A stretch of DNA of 64,000 nt from Laburnicola sp. R22_1 (GCA_014281115.1 JACONQ010000012.1:1426001-1490000), one strand, 5' to 3'; numbered from the stretch's first letter, positions 11,993 through 23,021 are shown. Translations and numbers: made by a program. The notes: a model not told the origin generated them from the letters alone.

Positions 11993-12202
11993 TAGAAGTT
12001 ATTAAACGTTATATAGTAGTAGAATTTAGAGCTAATTTTTAAAAAAAAATTTACTTCTCTTTTATTTATTTACTTAAAAGCTCTATACTATAAAGGTATA
12101 AATAGGTATAAAGCTATTAAATATCATATAGTAGTAGCATCTAGAACTAATTGTAAAGTCTTCTTTGACTTATTTAACTTATTTACTTAAAAGTTCTTCT
12201 TT
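11993..12202. repeat. Two-copy tandem repeat, unit about 105 bp
   Basis: Both copies contain ATATAGTAGTAG(A/C)AT and end with TTTACTTAAAAG(C/T)TCT. The copies are diverged. Function unknown. Confidence 0.65.
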
Positions 12203-12325
12203 GCTACTAATAAACTATAGTAAACTAATCTCTAGGCATATTATAAAAGACTTAAAATAGTAAATTTATAAAACTATTTTTGTAAGTAATTACTAAAACA
12301 CTACTACTTAATTATAAACTATAGT

Positions 12326-12801
12326 TAGGCTAGTAAATAGGTTCGGGGTACCTAGGTTGGGTATAGGGTTAGGTTGGGATTGCATAGACCATAGGTATAG
12401 GCTAGGTTAGGTCGCACAGACCTTAGGTTAGGTTAGGTTAATTACGTAAGACTCTAAACCTAACCTAACCTATACCTAACCTAATTACGTAAGACGCTAG
12501 CTTAATTTAACTTAGTTTAATATTATTTAAAATATTTTTTAATTAATTATGTGTTGTTAAATTAACTATCTAGAGGTAGAACGACAAAGGCTTTTATCTC
12601 AAATAATATGACAAATTTAATTAATTTTAATAGCTATTTATCGCAGACTAAATAGGTACCCTAGGGTTAGGTTAGGGTTAGAGTTTTACGTAAGTAGAGT
12701 TAGGTTGAGTTAGGTTAGATTACGTAAGATCCTAACTCTAACCCAACCCTACTTACGTAAGACTCTAATTTCAACCTAACCTATACCTATTTGCCAGCCT
12801 A
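12326..12801. mobile_element. hAT-type MITE T1 with telomere-like internal repeats
   Basis: The terminal inverted repeats are TAGGCTAGTAAATAGGT at the left and ACCTATTTGCCAGCCTA at the right. An exact 8-bp target duplication ACTATAGT flanks the element (12318-12325 and 12802-12809). Eight-base duplications and TAGG/CAGG-type termini are typical of hAT transposons; the original terminus was probably CAGGCTGGCAAACAGG-like before RIP. The inside consists of arms of TTAGGTTAGG/CCTAACCTAACC and CCTAACCCTA-like units separated by TTACGTAAGACTCTA motifs and arranged as inverted repeats. There is no coding potential, so it is non-autonomous. A 66-bp family A fragment is inserted in its centre. Confidence 0.85.
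12550..12615 (-). mobile_element. Family A, very short 5'-truncated copy inside T1
   Basis: Sixty-six bases of the constant end of family A lie within the hAT MITE. TTTAATTAATTA (12538-12549) and TTTAATTAATTT (12616-12627) flank it as a 12-bp target duplication with one mismatch. MITE copies T2 and T3 have uninterrupted sequence at this point, which confirms the insertion. Confidence 0.8.
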
Positions 12802-13066
12802 ACTATAGTAAACCTACTTTTAGATATATTGTAAAAAATTTAAAATAGTAAACTTATAAAATTATCTTTTTAAGGAATTAGTTAAATACTATAAACTATA
12901 GTAAACCGACTATTAGGTAACTATAGAAACTAAAATAGTAAACCGACTATTAGGTAATACTATAGAAGAGTTACTTCTCCTTTTAAATAATAAACTTATA
13001 AAATTATCTATTTTAAGACAAATAATAATTAAGCAGCTAAATAATTAATTAAAGCACTAAAAGAAT

Positions 13067-13275
13067 AATAGTAAATCTTAAGGAGCTAGAAAAGGAATAA
13101 TAGATCCTAAGAAGCTAAAAGGAGGATAGCAGACTTTAAAGAGCTAAAAGAGAAATAATAAACTCCAAAGAGCTACAAAGAAAGATAATAAACCCTAAGG
13201 AGTTAAAGGGGAAATAATAGACTCTAATAAGCTAGAAAGAAACTAATAGACTCTAAAAAGTTAAAGAAGAAGATA
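13067..13275. repeat. Minisatellite, unit about 30 bp, about seven copies
   Basis: Repeats of an ATAATAGAcTcTAAagAGCTAaAAgG-like unit of 29-32 bp. With TAG/TAA read through, the 30-bp period would encode a 10-residue repeat, so it may be a remnant of a repetitive protein-coding region or a simple satellite. Confidence 0.75.
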
Positions 13276-13765
13276 ACTTAAAAGGTAAGAAGAATAGCGC
13301 TAGTAAAAAAAATAGATTAGCTATTTATATAAAGTAGTATTTTAAAGAGGTCTATAATATTAAGCGCACCTAAATATTTAAAAAAAAAATTAAAAGTCTA
13401 GAAAGGTCCTAGTAAGCTATATCTACATATTTAAATAATTACTATCTTAATTAAACTATAGCAAAATCCTCTATAAAATTCTAATAAGTTCTAGAAAGTT
13501 CTAAAAAGTCCTAGTTATCTATACTACTTTATATAGACCTTTGCCACTATTTATTAAAGTATAAGTACGTCTTATAAATAATATAAAGATAAGTATTAAC
13601 TAGGCGTATATTAATAGTGTAATATTAGCTAATATAATATAGATAACTATACTTATCTTTAACCTACTAAATAGTATTTATTTAATAAATAGTATCTATT
13701 TGTTAAATAGTAACTATACACTGCTTTATATACTTATAATCAGAATGTAGTATATAATTTACATA
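13276..13765. other. AT-rich sequence without gene
   Basis: No open frame. Local short repeats are present: a run of TTCTAgAAAGTTCTA-like units near 13475-13512 and an AATAGTATTTATTTAATAAATAGTATCT direct repeat near 13668-13710. Confidence 0.4.
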
Positions 13766-13777
13766 AAGATTTAACTA

Positions 13778-13924
13778 TGTGGCGTTAATTAAATCTACCT
13801 AGGGGTAGGACGACAAAGGCTTTCATCTTAAATAATATGAAGAAAAAAGCAGAGCCCTCTGCTTAGTAATTAAAAAGAGCGTAAAAAAGGTAATTACAAA
13901 AAAAGCGCGTTCGAACTGCTAAGC
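13778..13924 (-). mobile_element. Family A, 5'-truncated copy with perfect target duplication
   Basis: 147 bp of the family A end, starting TGTGGCGTTAATTAA and stopping just past the GCGCGTTCGAACTGCTAAGC block. The 12-bp sequence AAGATTTAACTA occurs exactly on both sides (13766-13777 and 13925-13936). A single-sided truncation with a long exact duplication is the mark of a target-primed retroposon. Confidence 0.9.
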
Positions 13925-13936
13925 AAGATTTAACTA

Positions 13937-14496
13937 TAAATATTAAAAGTATAAATAACTAATATAGTAATTACTATTATTTAAAATCTTACTTACCATA
14001 TATAGCTGCCTCTAAAATAATAGCTTTTTTAATACTTAGCGTTACTAAAAAATCTATAAAGTCTTATAGTATAACCTAAAACGCTATAGTAGTAAAGTTT
14101 TAATTTATGTTTACTATAGTATAGGTAGTAGTTTACACTATACTAGCCTTTATAATAATACTAGATAATACCTATATTAGTATAATAAGCTCTTTAAGAC
14201 TATACTTATTAATCTATATAGAAAGAGATAATATATTGTTATATAAAATATTTCCTATATAACTAATAGCCTTATTACTTATTATCTTTATCTTAAGAAA
14301 TAAGTAGATAGTGTTATAATATATTATAAACTTCTAGTATATAGCTCTTACTATATATTACCTAGCTAGTATATAAAAAGACATCTTTATAGTTATATAC
14401 TTACCGTTTACTTATTTAATATAAACTAGTTCTAACTCTATAAAATATACACCTATAAGACTATTTCTATATAGTATAGTAATAGGCTTAGGCCTA
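13937..14496. other. RIP-mutated sequence, target of MITE T2
   Basis: No open frame or recognised protein block. The same sequence continues beyond T2 (14904-15175), also without an assignment. Confidence 0.35.
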
Positions 14497-14504
14497 GCTA
14501 GAGG

Positions 14505-14895
14505 TAGGCTGGCAAATAGATATAGGTTAGGTTATGGTAGGGTCTTATATAATCTAGGTAGGGTTAGGTAGAGTTAGATTACATAAGACTCTACCCTAAC
14601 CTAATCTTAGACTATATAAAATTCTACCCTAATCTAACCCTAAGGTGCCTATTTAGTCTGAAATAAATAGCTATTATAATTAATTAAAAATATTTTTAAA
14701 TAATATTAAGTTAAGTTAAATTAAGCTAGGGTCTTATATAATTAGGTTAGGTTAGATTAGATTTAGAGACTTATATAAATAATCTAACTCTAACCTAAAG
14801 TCTATGCAACCTAACCTAACCTATACCTATTGCCTATGCAACCCTAACCTAACTCTATACCTAAGCTGGGTACCCCAAACCTATTTACTAGCCTA
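14505..14895. mobile_element. hAT-type MITE T2
   Basis: The inverted repeats are TAGGCTGGCAAATAG and CTATTTACTAGCCTA, with an exact 8-bp duplication GCTAGAGG on both sides (14497-14504 and 14896-14903). It has the same family and internal architecture as T1, but in the opposite orientation: the GGTACCCC block is at its right end here and at the left end of T1. The telomere-like CCTAACC/GGTTAGG arms flank an AT-rich centre. Non-coding. Confidence 0.85.
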
Positions 14896-15231
14896 GCTAG
14901 AGGATTTATAAATATAAACTTTAGGAAAAACTATAGTATAAGTAACACTAATCTTTATTAATAATAGATTACTATATAAAAGAGAGCATATATTTGCTAA
15001 GATACTATAAGAATTTATATTAATAATAACTACCATTAACTATAATATACTATAACTCTAAAGTAGTATTATAGCTAGCTTATTTAGTTTTAGACTAATA
15101 ATAGACCTTAGTAGGTAGATTTTAAAAATTAGAAATAGTAATCTATATTTCTATAACTATACTTTAAAACTATTCCTCCTAAGCAGGAGTATAAACTGCC
15201 TCCACTTATTAGTTTTTAAGTGGCCCCACTA

Positions 15232-16089
15232 ATCTTAACCGAGACCCACAGGCCCTTTACAGTTAAATTACATAATTAAGAAACTTTTTAATTTTAGAAA
15301 TAACGCGGTTATAGGTAATTACCGCCTATAGCTAGTTTAATAGCTTTTAAATATTGTTTAACTACTTAGCACCTCCCTTATTACACTTTCTTAGCTTCTA
15401 AAGAAACTTGTTATTATCTATAGTGTTAAGCAGCCTTATTAGGTTCCTCCTCTGTTGTGCAATATATCCTAGATTTGCCTTAGTCTATTAAGCAGTCCCT
15501 ACGTGCATTATTAATACGTATATAACCTAAGCTAGCAAATAGTAGCATAGACTATATATGTGCATTATATAGCAATCTAGTATAAGTAACTTAACTAGAA
15601 GCTTATTACTATTAGCTACCTTAAGCTTTAGCTTCTTTCTAGCGATAATTACAAGCTTATTAATTAAGTTTTAGAGATATAAGGAGGAGTCTATAGTAGA
15701 TTAGGCATACTTAATATTAAACTTTACTTTGCAGTATAGTTGTATCTTTGTTTTATTTAATTTAGTTATAGTTATTAGTTATAGTAGTGCGTAAGATAGC
15801 AGTAGAATTACGCTCTTTTTACATAGGTAATAAGTACTCTAACCTTATTACTGCCTATATAGACGAGATAAGTTACTACTTAATAATAGTTCTAAACTAT
15901 AGTTAAGTTAACTCTGCCTATATACGCAATGGTCTTATAGGGTACTATATAATAAGCGCGTTATTAACCTAGTTACGTATAATTATATAGTATCTATCTT
16001 ATAGAGCTAGTATACAGAAAAATAGATTATAGCTAGATTTTCTTTTTTACTATAGTATAGTTGCGGGATGTAGCTTTATTTACAAAAAA
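15232..16089 (+). mobile_element. A-tailed retroposon insertion (family H) in C1
   Basis: The 858-bp segment starts ATCTTAACCGAGACCCACAGG and ends ATTTACAAAAAAA. The 14-bp AAGTGGCCCCACTA flanks it on both sides (15218-15231 and 16090-16103), and the sequence on the two sides joins into an uninterrupted family C copy. A long duplication plus an A-rich tail is typical of LINEs or SINEs. It is less CpA-depleted than its host. No reverse transcriptase was recognised, so it is a 5'-truncated LINE or a non-autonomous retroposon. Confidence 0.75.
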
Positions 16090-16544
16090 AAGTGGCCCCA
16101 CTATATTTTTTTACTATATTTTTTTATTATATCACTAGCGCCTATATAATTTTATATATGGGCTAAGCCTAAAGCGTGTTAAAGTTGTTTTAATATCTTT
16201 TCTAGCTTTTAAGATAACTAATTATACAATAATAATACTCTGCCTGCCTGCTCACCTATTGCGTTACTAGATAATTAACTCCTACCTTTTACCTTTTACT
16301 ACTACCTTACTAGATAATAGATTACCTTTACCTACCACCCTATTATTAAATAATTAACTACTTAGAATCTCTAAATATACTACTACTATAATATATAATA
16401 AATTGCGTGCACTCTACTTCTTACTTCTAACTCTAAATAGTACTCTAACACTTTACTAGCCTTACTCTATCTATTATCTATAGATATTCTATAGTATAAG
16501 CGCGTATTTATATATCTATTACACCTTTATTATCTATTTTTAGT

Positions 16545-16576
16545 CTAAAAGGTCTGCGATATTTCTCTTCCTAATG
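16545..16576 (+). mobile_element. 32-bp family C end fragment with 12-bp duplication
   Basis: Inside C1 there is a second copy of the family C terminal motif (AAGGTCTGCGATATTTCTC followed by TTCC), about 32 bp long, flanked exactly by TCTATTTTTAGT on both sides (16533-16544 and 16577-16588). It reads as an extremely truncated insertion. Confidence 0.65.
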
Positions 16577-17180
16577 TCTATTTTTAGTAGCATCGTTTAT
16601 ACTAATAACGCTTTGGGCCCTTTAGGTTAAATAGCAGCTTATTATATTTTATATATTTCTAATAACCTTTAGTAATTCTAGTCTAATACGTTTTAATAAC
16701 GCTGTAGTACTTATTATTAATATAGCTAAGTACTAGGCAGCCAAATTAACAAAGAGTAAAAAACAACTTAAGGTTTATAGTCTTTAAAGCACCTAGATTT
16801 TCCTTAATATAGCGTAATAAATCTATTAGGCCTATTTATATATTATAAACAGTGTAGTTTACTACTATATAGTTAGTAATATTAAGTAGTATCTATTCTT
16901 TATAATACTAGTTCTATTTAGTAGCATTATTAGCATTATTAGTGTTATTAGCTTTATTATATATATACAGTTATAAGACTATCTACCTAGTAGCAATAGC
17001 GTTTATAGGGCGAGTGATACCTATACTAGATTATTACCTTAAGGTCTTGTGTGATAATTAAATGTACTATAATATAAGAATAGATAAAGACTTAATCCCT
17101 AGTTATAGATTTTTATAAGATACTACGTAGGCAATCGCCGGTTATATTATTATCTTTAACTTTAGTATCTATAGCCTATA

Positions 17181-17335
17181 TTTTTTTTTGCGACTAAGAG
17201 ATTTGTAATAAAAATATTACAATAATAGCACGAGGGATAACTGCTATTATTAACACAGAAACGCGTTTTAAGGTATTTAACAAAAAGGAGTTAGCGCGTT
17301 GACCCAAGCTCGCTTAGCGAGCTTAGCGCGCCTAA
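17181..17335 (-). mobile_element. Family G, 5'-truncated copy with A tail
   Basis: On the minus strand it runs from a GCGCGCTAAGCTCGCTAAGC palindrome region to ..CTTAGTCGC followed by nine A. The flanks TCTATAGCCTATA (17168-17180) and TCTATAGACTATA (17336-17348) form a 13-bp duplication with one mismatch. The body is only lightly RIP-mutated. Confidence 0.8.
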
Positions 17336-17533
17336 TCTATAGACTATAGTACATTATAATTAACTACCTTATTAGTATAAGGGGCTAATTTGCACGTGCT
17401 AATAAATAGTCCCTAGCCTAACCTATCTTTAAGCTACTTTACCTTTTTTTAGTATATTTTTAGCATACCTATAGCTTTTCCTTATAGTGTTATACTATAT
17501 ACTAAAAGATTTGCGATATTTCTCTTCCTATTA

Positions 17534-19324
17534 TAAAGTAATATGTAATAATATATTAATTTAATTAATAAAAGTATAAATAACTTTAGTTTAGTAAGTA
17601 TTATTACTAATACTATAAAATCTAGCAAACTATAAAATAAGTTACTTACTTTCTTTATTTACAGCAACTAAATACCTAAACTAATAAATATCCATAGGTA
17701 AGGCTATATATAGTTATCTAATACTAGTATACTTTAGGTAAAAATTACTTATCATATTATACAATAATACTTATCTATTATAATAAGCCTAATCTAATAC
17801 TATAAAATAGGGGTTTTAAGAACCTATCTAAAATTCTAGAATATGGTCTACTTAGAACTTAATAATATATAGATATATTTACCCCGCTTTATTTTAGTAA
17901 TAATATTCTTCTTTACCTTATTTATTTTTACTATTATAAAGTATACCTTTATACTATTTAATTACTAAATATTAGCTACCTACTTCTTACCTAACTAGAT
18001 TAATAGTATAAGCTAAAGTATTATTTTACCTATAAGAATAGTGAAAGTATAAAAGATAAAACTCTTACTAAATCTAGTATAAGTAATAAAAAATATATTA
18101 TTATTACTAAACACTAGTTAATATAGCACTTAGATTTACTTTATATATAGTTTATAAATAGTGTTTATATTATAAAATAGAATTCTTAAAGATATACTTA
18201 AATAACCTCTTACTAATACTATAATAACTATATAGATCTAGCGTAATTAATAATATTCTTTAGTTTAGTAAGTCGTATAGTAAGTATATTATATAAAAGA
18301 GCTACTAAAGTTTTATTATCTACTATAGAGACTTACACAACGCAAGAACGTCCTTAAGTTTAATCTATTTTTTATTTTCTAGTCCTATACTATTTTCTTT
18401 ATATATTTAGCTTCTTCTTTTAACTAGAGCTATATTAATATAAATATAGTAACTGTATACCTTTTAAAACCTTCTGAGACTTTTTAGAACTTCTTAGAAC
18501 TTTTTAAGACTTTTTAAGACTTTTTAAGACTTTTTAAGACTTTTTAAAACTTTTTAAAACTTTTTAAACTATTTAAAACTTTTACTAATTTCTTAAAGCC
18601 TTATAAAGGTATTGCGCTAAAAGAAGGTATAGATAAGTATATAGGTAATACGCAAAGTACTAATATATATTAATAATAATATAAATATTTTTTTACAAAT
18701 AAGAAAGTATAGAATATAATAATATATAGTATACAAGCTATATAAGTATGTAATAAAGTAAAGGTATATAAAAGGGGTGGTTAAATTATTATAGTGCGTA
18801 AATATAATCTAAAAATAAGATACTTACACTTTGATAATATAGTTTAAACTTATATTTTTACTATTAAGTAAATAAAGTAAACCTAGAATTATAAGGTTTT
18901 ATATACACTTTAGTTTATAACTATTACTTTAATAGTCATAATAAGTATAAATATTATATAAATTATTCTATATAATAGTATAGTAAACCTAAATATAACC
19001 TATATATAAACTAGCACTAGATTCTCTTAAACACTTTATGAAAAGATTGCTTTAAATTAAATAATTAACTTTATATTAGCTATACTTTTGCGCTAATATT
19101 TTATTAGTCTAGGAGTTTCTAGGAGTTTCTAGGACTTTTTAGTATAAAATTAGTGATTTTTCTGTGGGGTGTCTGATTAATAAGATAAAATCTTTATATA
19201 AAAAGAATATTAAATAGACATAGTATAGGCGTTCTAACACTAAACTAGAGCTAATAAAATAGTTCTATTTTTAGACAGTGCTATAATTTAATAGGTAAGA
19301 AATAATGTTAAGTAGTAAGGCTTA
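17534..19324. other. RIP-mutated sequence, no gene identified
   Basis: No open frame. It contains a 10-bp tandem array (18470-18590) and a loose run of CTAGGAGTTTCTAGGA repeats near 19110-19140. No protein block was recognised on either strand. Confidence 0.35.
18470..18590. repeat. Tandem array of a 10-bp unit (AAGACTTTTT)
   Basis: About 11 copies of AAGACTTTTT and variants (AGAACTTTTT, AAAACTTTTT). Confidence 0.9.
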
Positions 19325-19640
19325 ATAATCTTTAATAGCGCGAGCAGGGGAGTTTTGGGCGATTATAATTATATGGCTTACATCCATCTATTTTAGGATA
19401 GATTTTAGCTATAGGCTTGGCTCGATATTAAACGTGGCTTATATTACAGAAAATTATTACGTAGGCGAGTGCTACTCGCGTCTTAGTAACACTAGGCTTA
19501 TATTGCTTAACTAGTAAATACTAATAAGAGTAGTAACATTATATAAATTATCTTTATATCGCTGCTATAAGGCTAAGGATAACTAATAGGCGTATTAGTC
19601 AGACTAAAAGGTTAATTACTACTATACTATAACTTTTAAA
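19325..19640 (+). pseudogene. Less mutated ORF remnant, unassigned
   Basis: A GC-richer stretch keeps a basic reading frame (a segment LDIKRGLYYRKLLRRRVLL at about 19418-19475) with a few TAG/TAA stops in likely Gln/Trp positions. It does not match a family I can name. It may belong with the remnant at 23574-24165, which has similar composition, but I could not align them. Confidence 0.35.
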
Positions 19641-19945
19641 AGTAATATAGGCTAAATATTAAAATTATATGAAAAGTATTTTACTATATTATAGAATAAG
19701 GCCTTCTCTAAATTAGGTATAAAGATAATAATAATATTAGTAATTTTCTAGTAGTAGCTATAAAAAGGTTAAGAAAGACTTAGTATACTTAAATTAAGTA
19801 TTACTATATAGGTATAGGCATATAAAAAGAACTTCTACTGCTTAATAGTATAAGTACCTATAGTTTTTTTTATAATAGAGTAGTTCTTACTATATAATAC
19901 TGTAGAGAATATTAAATGCTTATAGAAACTAAACCTTTTTTTATT

Positions 19946-20384
19946 AGGAAGAGAAACATCGCAGACCTTTTAGTATATAGTACAACGCTGTAAGAAAAAG
20001 CTATAGGTGTGCTAAAAACGTATTAAAAAAAGGTAAAACAGCTTAGAAATAAATAGGTTAGGCTAGGGACTATTTATTAGCACGTGCAAATCAGCTCCTT
20101 ATACTAATAAGATAGTTAATCCTATAGTCTATAAACACTAAAGTTAAAAATAATAATATAATATAGCTACCTGCGCACAAAGTATATAAAATCCGCAACT
20201 AGAGATAATCTTTATTTATCTATTCTCACATATATATATAACTAATTATTGTATAAGATCTTAAGGTTATAATAAATTAATTAATAGCCTTCCTTTAACT
20301 AAATAACGCGCTTTCTATAGAGCGGGTGGTTACCTACCTATATATATATAGTAAGCAGGACAAGTAGGACAATAATAATAGTAC

Positions 20385-20453
<69 letters not shown>

Positions 20454-21248
20454 TAATAATAATAATAATAATAATAAGTATATATAGAATAGGTATTATA
20501 AGAATTAGACGCCTACTATTGTTTTAGAATATATAGCAGTATAGTATAAGTTGTGCGGCAAATAAATTACTATAGCTAGTTTGTCTTATTGCGTTAAGCA
20601 ATACCTAGGTGCTCTAGGGACTATCGATTTTAACTTATAGCTTTTTTCTACTAGTTTAGATGTCTAGTGCTTAGCTATATTTGTAATAGGTGTTGCTAGA
20701 GCGCTTTTAGAAAGTAAGAGGCGAGATTTAGTTAGAGCTAGAAGTAAGAGGTTAGCCATATTCTAAACTACCTATAGTTTTTCTAGGAGAAAGAAATATA
20801 TAATAAATAGTTACTAGAAGCATAGCATGTATATAGGTACGCGCTAATTCTATAGAATTTTTATAGATAATAGGTAAAGTAAAGGTAGTAAAGTGTTAAG
20901 GTACTATTTAGTATTAAGAGTGAGCACGAGTGTAATTTATTGTATATTATAGTGGTAGAGTGTGCGGCTAAGGGTTCTAAGTAGTTAATTATCTAGTAAC
21001 GCAGTAAAAGATTAAAAAGTAGGTATTAATTATCTAGTAATATAGCAGGTAGGTAGGCAGGCGGGGTATTATTATTATAGATTATCTTAGAAGCTAGTAG
21101 AGGCGTTAGAAAAACGTTAATATGCTCTAGTTCTAGGACTTAGCACGTATATAACATTACGTAACGTAATAAAAACGCAGTAATTAAATGTAGTAGAGCT
21201 ACTTAAAAACTAATAAGTAGAGGTAGTTTATACTTCTACCTAGAAGGG
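19946..21248 (-). mobile_element. Family C copy C2
   Basis: It begins AGGAAGAGAAACATCGCAGACC (the family's constant end, reverse oriented) and ends with the AATAAGTAGAGG..TTTATACTTCTACCTAGAAGGG head. The flanks AAACCTTTTTTTATT and AAACCTTTTTTTTGT form a long target duplication. A large AAT microsatellite has expanded inside. It carries the TTAGCACGTGCAAAT motif shared by all family C copies. No protein was recognised. Confidence 0.8.
20379..20477. repeat. (AAT)n microsatellite
   Basis: About 30 AAT units with one CAA interruption near 20450, within C2. Confidence 0.95.
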
Positions 21249-21400
21249 AAACCTTTTTTTTGTAATTACCTTTTTTACGCTCTTTTTAATTACTAAGCAG
21301 GGGGCTCTGCTTTTTTTATTATGTTATTTAAGATGAAAACCTTTGTCGTCCTACTCCTAGGTAGATTTAATTAACGCCACATAGAAACTAAATATTTCTA

Positions 21401-21527
21401 TGCCGTTAATTAATCTATCTAGGGGTAGGATAATAACGACTTTTATCTTAAATAAAATAAAAATAATAGTAGAGCCCCCTGCTTAGTAATCGAAAAGAGC
21501 GTGAAAAAGGTAACTACAAAAAAAGGA
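21401..21527 (-). mobile_element. Family A, 5'-truncated copy
   Basis: 127 bp of the family end in reverse orientation (TGCCGTTAATTAATC..). The flanks TAAATATTTCTA (21389-21400) and TAAATATTTATA (21528-21539) form a 12-bp duplication with one mismatch. It lies only 19 bp from the end of the previous copy. Confidence 0.8.
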
Positions 21528-21567
21528 TAAATATTTATAGAAACTAAATATTTATAAAAACTAAATA

Positions 21568-21736
21568 CTAAGACCGCTAAGCTTGCTTAGTAGTTCAAAC
21601 GCGCTTTTCTTGTACCTAATTACCTTTTTACAGTCTTTTTAATTACTAGGTAGGAGCCTCTACTTTTTTTATTATATTACTTAAAATAAAAGTCTTTATT
21701 CTCCTACCCCTAGGTAGATTTAATTAACGCCATACA
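21568..21736 (+). mobile_element. Family A, 5'-truncated copy
   Basis: 169 bp ending TTAACGCCATACA. The flanks TATAAAAACTAAATA (21553-21567) and TATAGAAACTTAATA (21737-21751) are a 15-bp duplication with two mismatches. Together with the previous inverted copy it looks like a MITE with long inverted repeats, but the independent duplications show two separate insertions. Confidence 0.7.
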
Positions 21737-21795
21737 TATAGAAACTTAATATTTATTAAAACTAAATATGTATTAAAACTAAATATTTGTAAAAA

Positions 21796-23021
21796 ATCAC
21801 TCCTAGGCAAGAGTATAAACTGTCTCCACTTATTTAGTTTTTAAGTGGCCCTACTACGTTTAATTACTGCGTATTTTTTATTGTATTATAGCGCCCTCGT
21901 AATATTATATACACGCTAAGCCTAGAGTGCGTTAAAGTTTTTCTAATATCTCCTCTAGCTTCTAAGACAACTAACCCTATAATAATAACATTCTAACTTA
22001 CTTGCCTACCTACTATATTATTAGATAATTAATACTACCTTATAATCTTTTGCCGCGTTACTACATAATTAACTACTTAGAACCCCTACTCTACTCTACT
22101 ACTATAATATATAATAAATTGTGCGTGTGCACTTCCTACTCCTAATACTAAATAGCACCCTAATACTTTATTAGCCTTACTCTATCTATTACCTATAGAA
22201 GTTCTATAGTATAATTATATATTTATATATTCTTTACGCCTTTAGTATCCATTTAGTATAACTACTATTTTTAAAGTAAGTAGCTATTAATTAGAGAATT
22301 AACTTTAGGTAGTAATTACTATAAGCTACGTAGTAGTATATAGGTACTATCCTAGACTCTTACTATATAAAAATATCTATATTCTTTTAGTCCTTATTTT
22401 TAATAATTATAAACACCTTGCATCTAAACTAGTATAGGGCAATCTATATTATAAGATTTATCCTCCTAATTCTAGACTTCTATTTATTAAGATTTATATT
22501 CTTTTTAACGTAGTGATCTAATCTTATAGTAGCTATCTATAGGTCCTTAGTATAGACTATATAGTTTTTAATATTAAATAGTGTTTAGCTATTATACCTA
22601 GCTACGTTATTATTATTTACGTCTCCTAGGTAGGGGCGTAATACTATATATTTAGTAGTAATAGCGTCTTTAGGGCAAAGAATAGATATAGTAACTAACC
22701 TTAAGGTCTTAACTAGCAATTAAATATTTATAACGATAGAAAGATAGTATAAATAGGAGATTTTTATCTAGTTGCGTATTTTATACTGTGTAGGTAGTAG
22801 CTGCGTGTTATATTATTATTAACTTTAGTACCTAGTATATTTTGTAATTAACTACCTTATTATTAGTATAAGGGGCTAATTTACACGTGCTAATAAATAG
22901 TCTCTATCTAGTCTAACCTATCTTACTACTTTATCTTTTTTTAATACGTTTTTAGCATACTTAAAGCTTTTTCTTATAGCATTATACTATATACTAAAAG
23001 GTCTACAATATTTCTCTTCCT
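21796..23021 (+). mobile_element. Family C copy C3, uninterrupted
   Basis: A complete copy of about 1.23 kb from CACTCCTAGGCAAGAGTATAAA to ATTTCTCTTCCT. The duplication is AATATTTGTAAAAA (21782-21795) against AATATTTATAGAAA (23022-23035), with differences of G/A type. This is the best reference copy for the length and order of the family: head with two hairpins (CTCCTAGGCAAGAG and CCACTTATTTAG..AAGTGG), AT-rich middle, TTACACGTGCTAATAAATAG motif, and constant end. Confidence 0.85.

Larger units (their letters stand above)
15176..17533 (+). mobile_element. Family C copy C1, with three nested insertions
   Basis: It starts with the family C head (CCTAAGCAGGAGTATAAACTGCC, then a CCACTTATTAG..AAGTGG hairpin) and ends in GATATTTCTCTTCCT. 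Subtracting the insertions at 15232-16089, 16545-16576 and 17181-17335 and their duplications leaves about 1.25 kb, the normal family length. The orientation given takes the TTCTCTTCCT end as the constant (3') end, because a 32-bp fragment keeping only that end exists elsewhere. No protein family was recognised. Confidence 0.75.
19934..21381 (+). mobile_element. Family A truncated copy, itself split by family C copy C2
   Basis: The constant end of family A (from a TTTTTTTGTAATTACC point to TTAACGCCACA) ends at 21381. Its duplication TAGAAACTAAA is found at 21382-21392 and, left of the inserted C2, at 19923-19933. So a truncated family A copy of about 145 bp was present first, and C2 later inserted close to its 5' end. 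The region near 21256-21381 is well preserved. Confidence 0.75.

Noticed and set aside
12340..12800. Telomere or interstitial telomere tract
   Set aside because: The CCTAACC/GGTTAGG units are not the regular TTAGGG repeat, they run in both directions, and the segment has hAT-type ends and an exact 8-bp duplication. It is a transposon with telomere-like content.
21401..21736. MITE of 336 bp with 130-bp terminal inverted repeats
   Set aside because: The two halves have separate target duplications and match the same end of family A, so it is two independent truncated insertions in opposite orientation.
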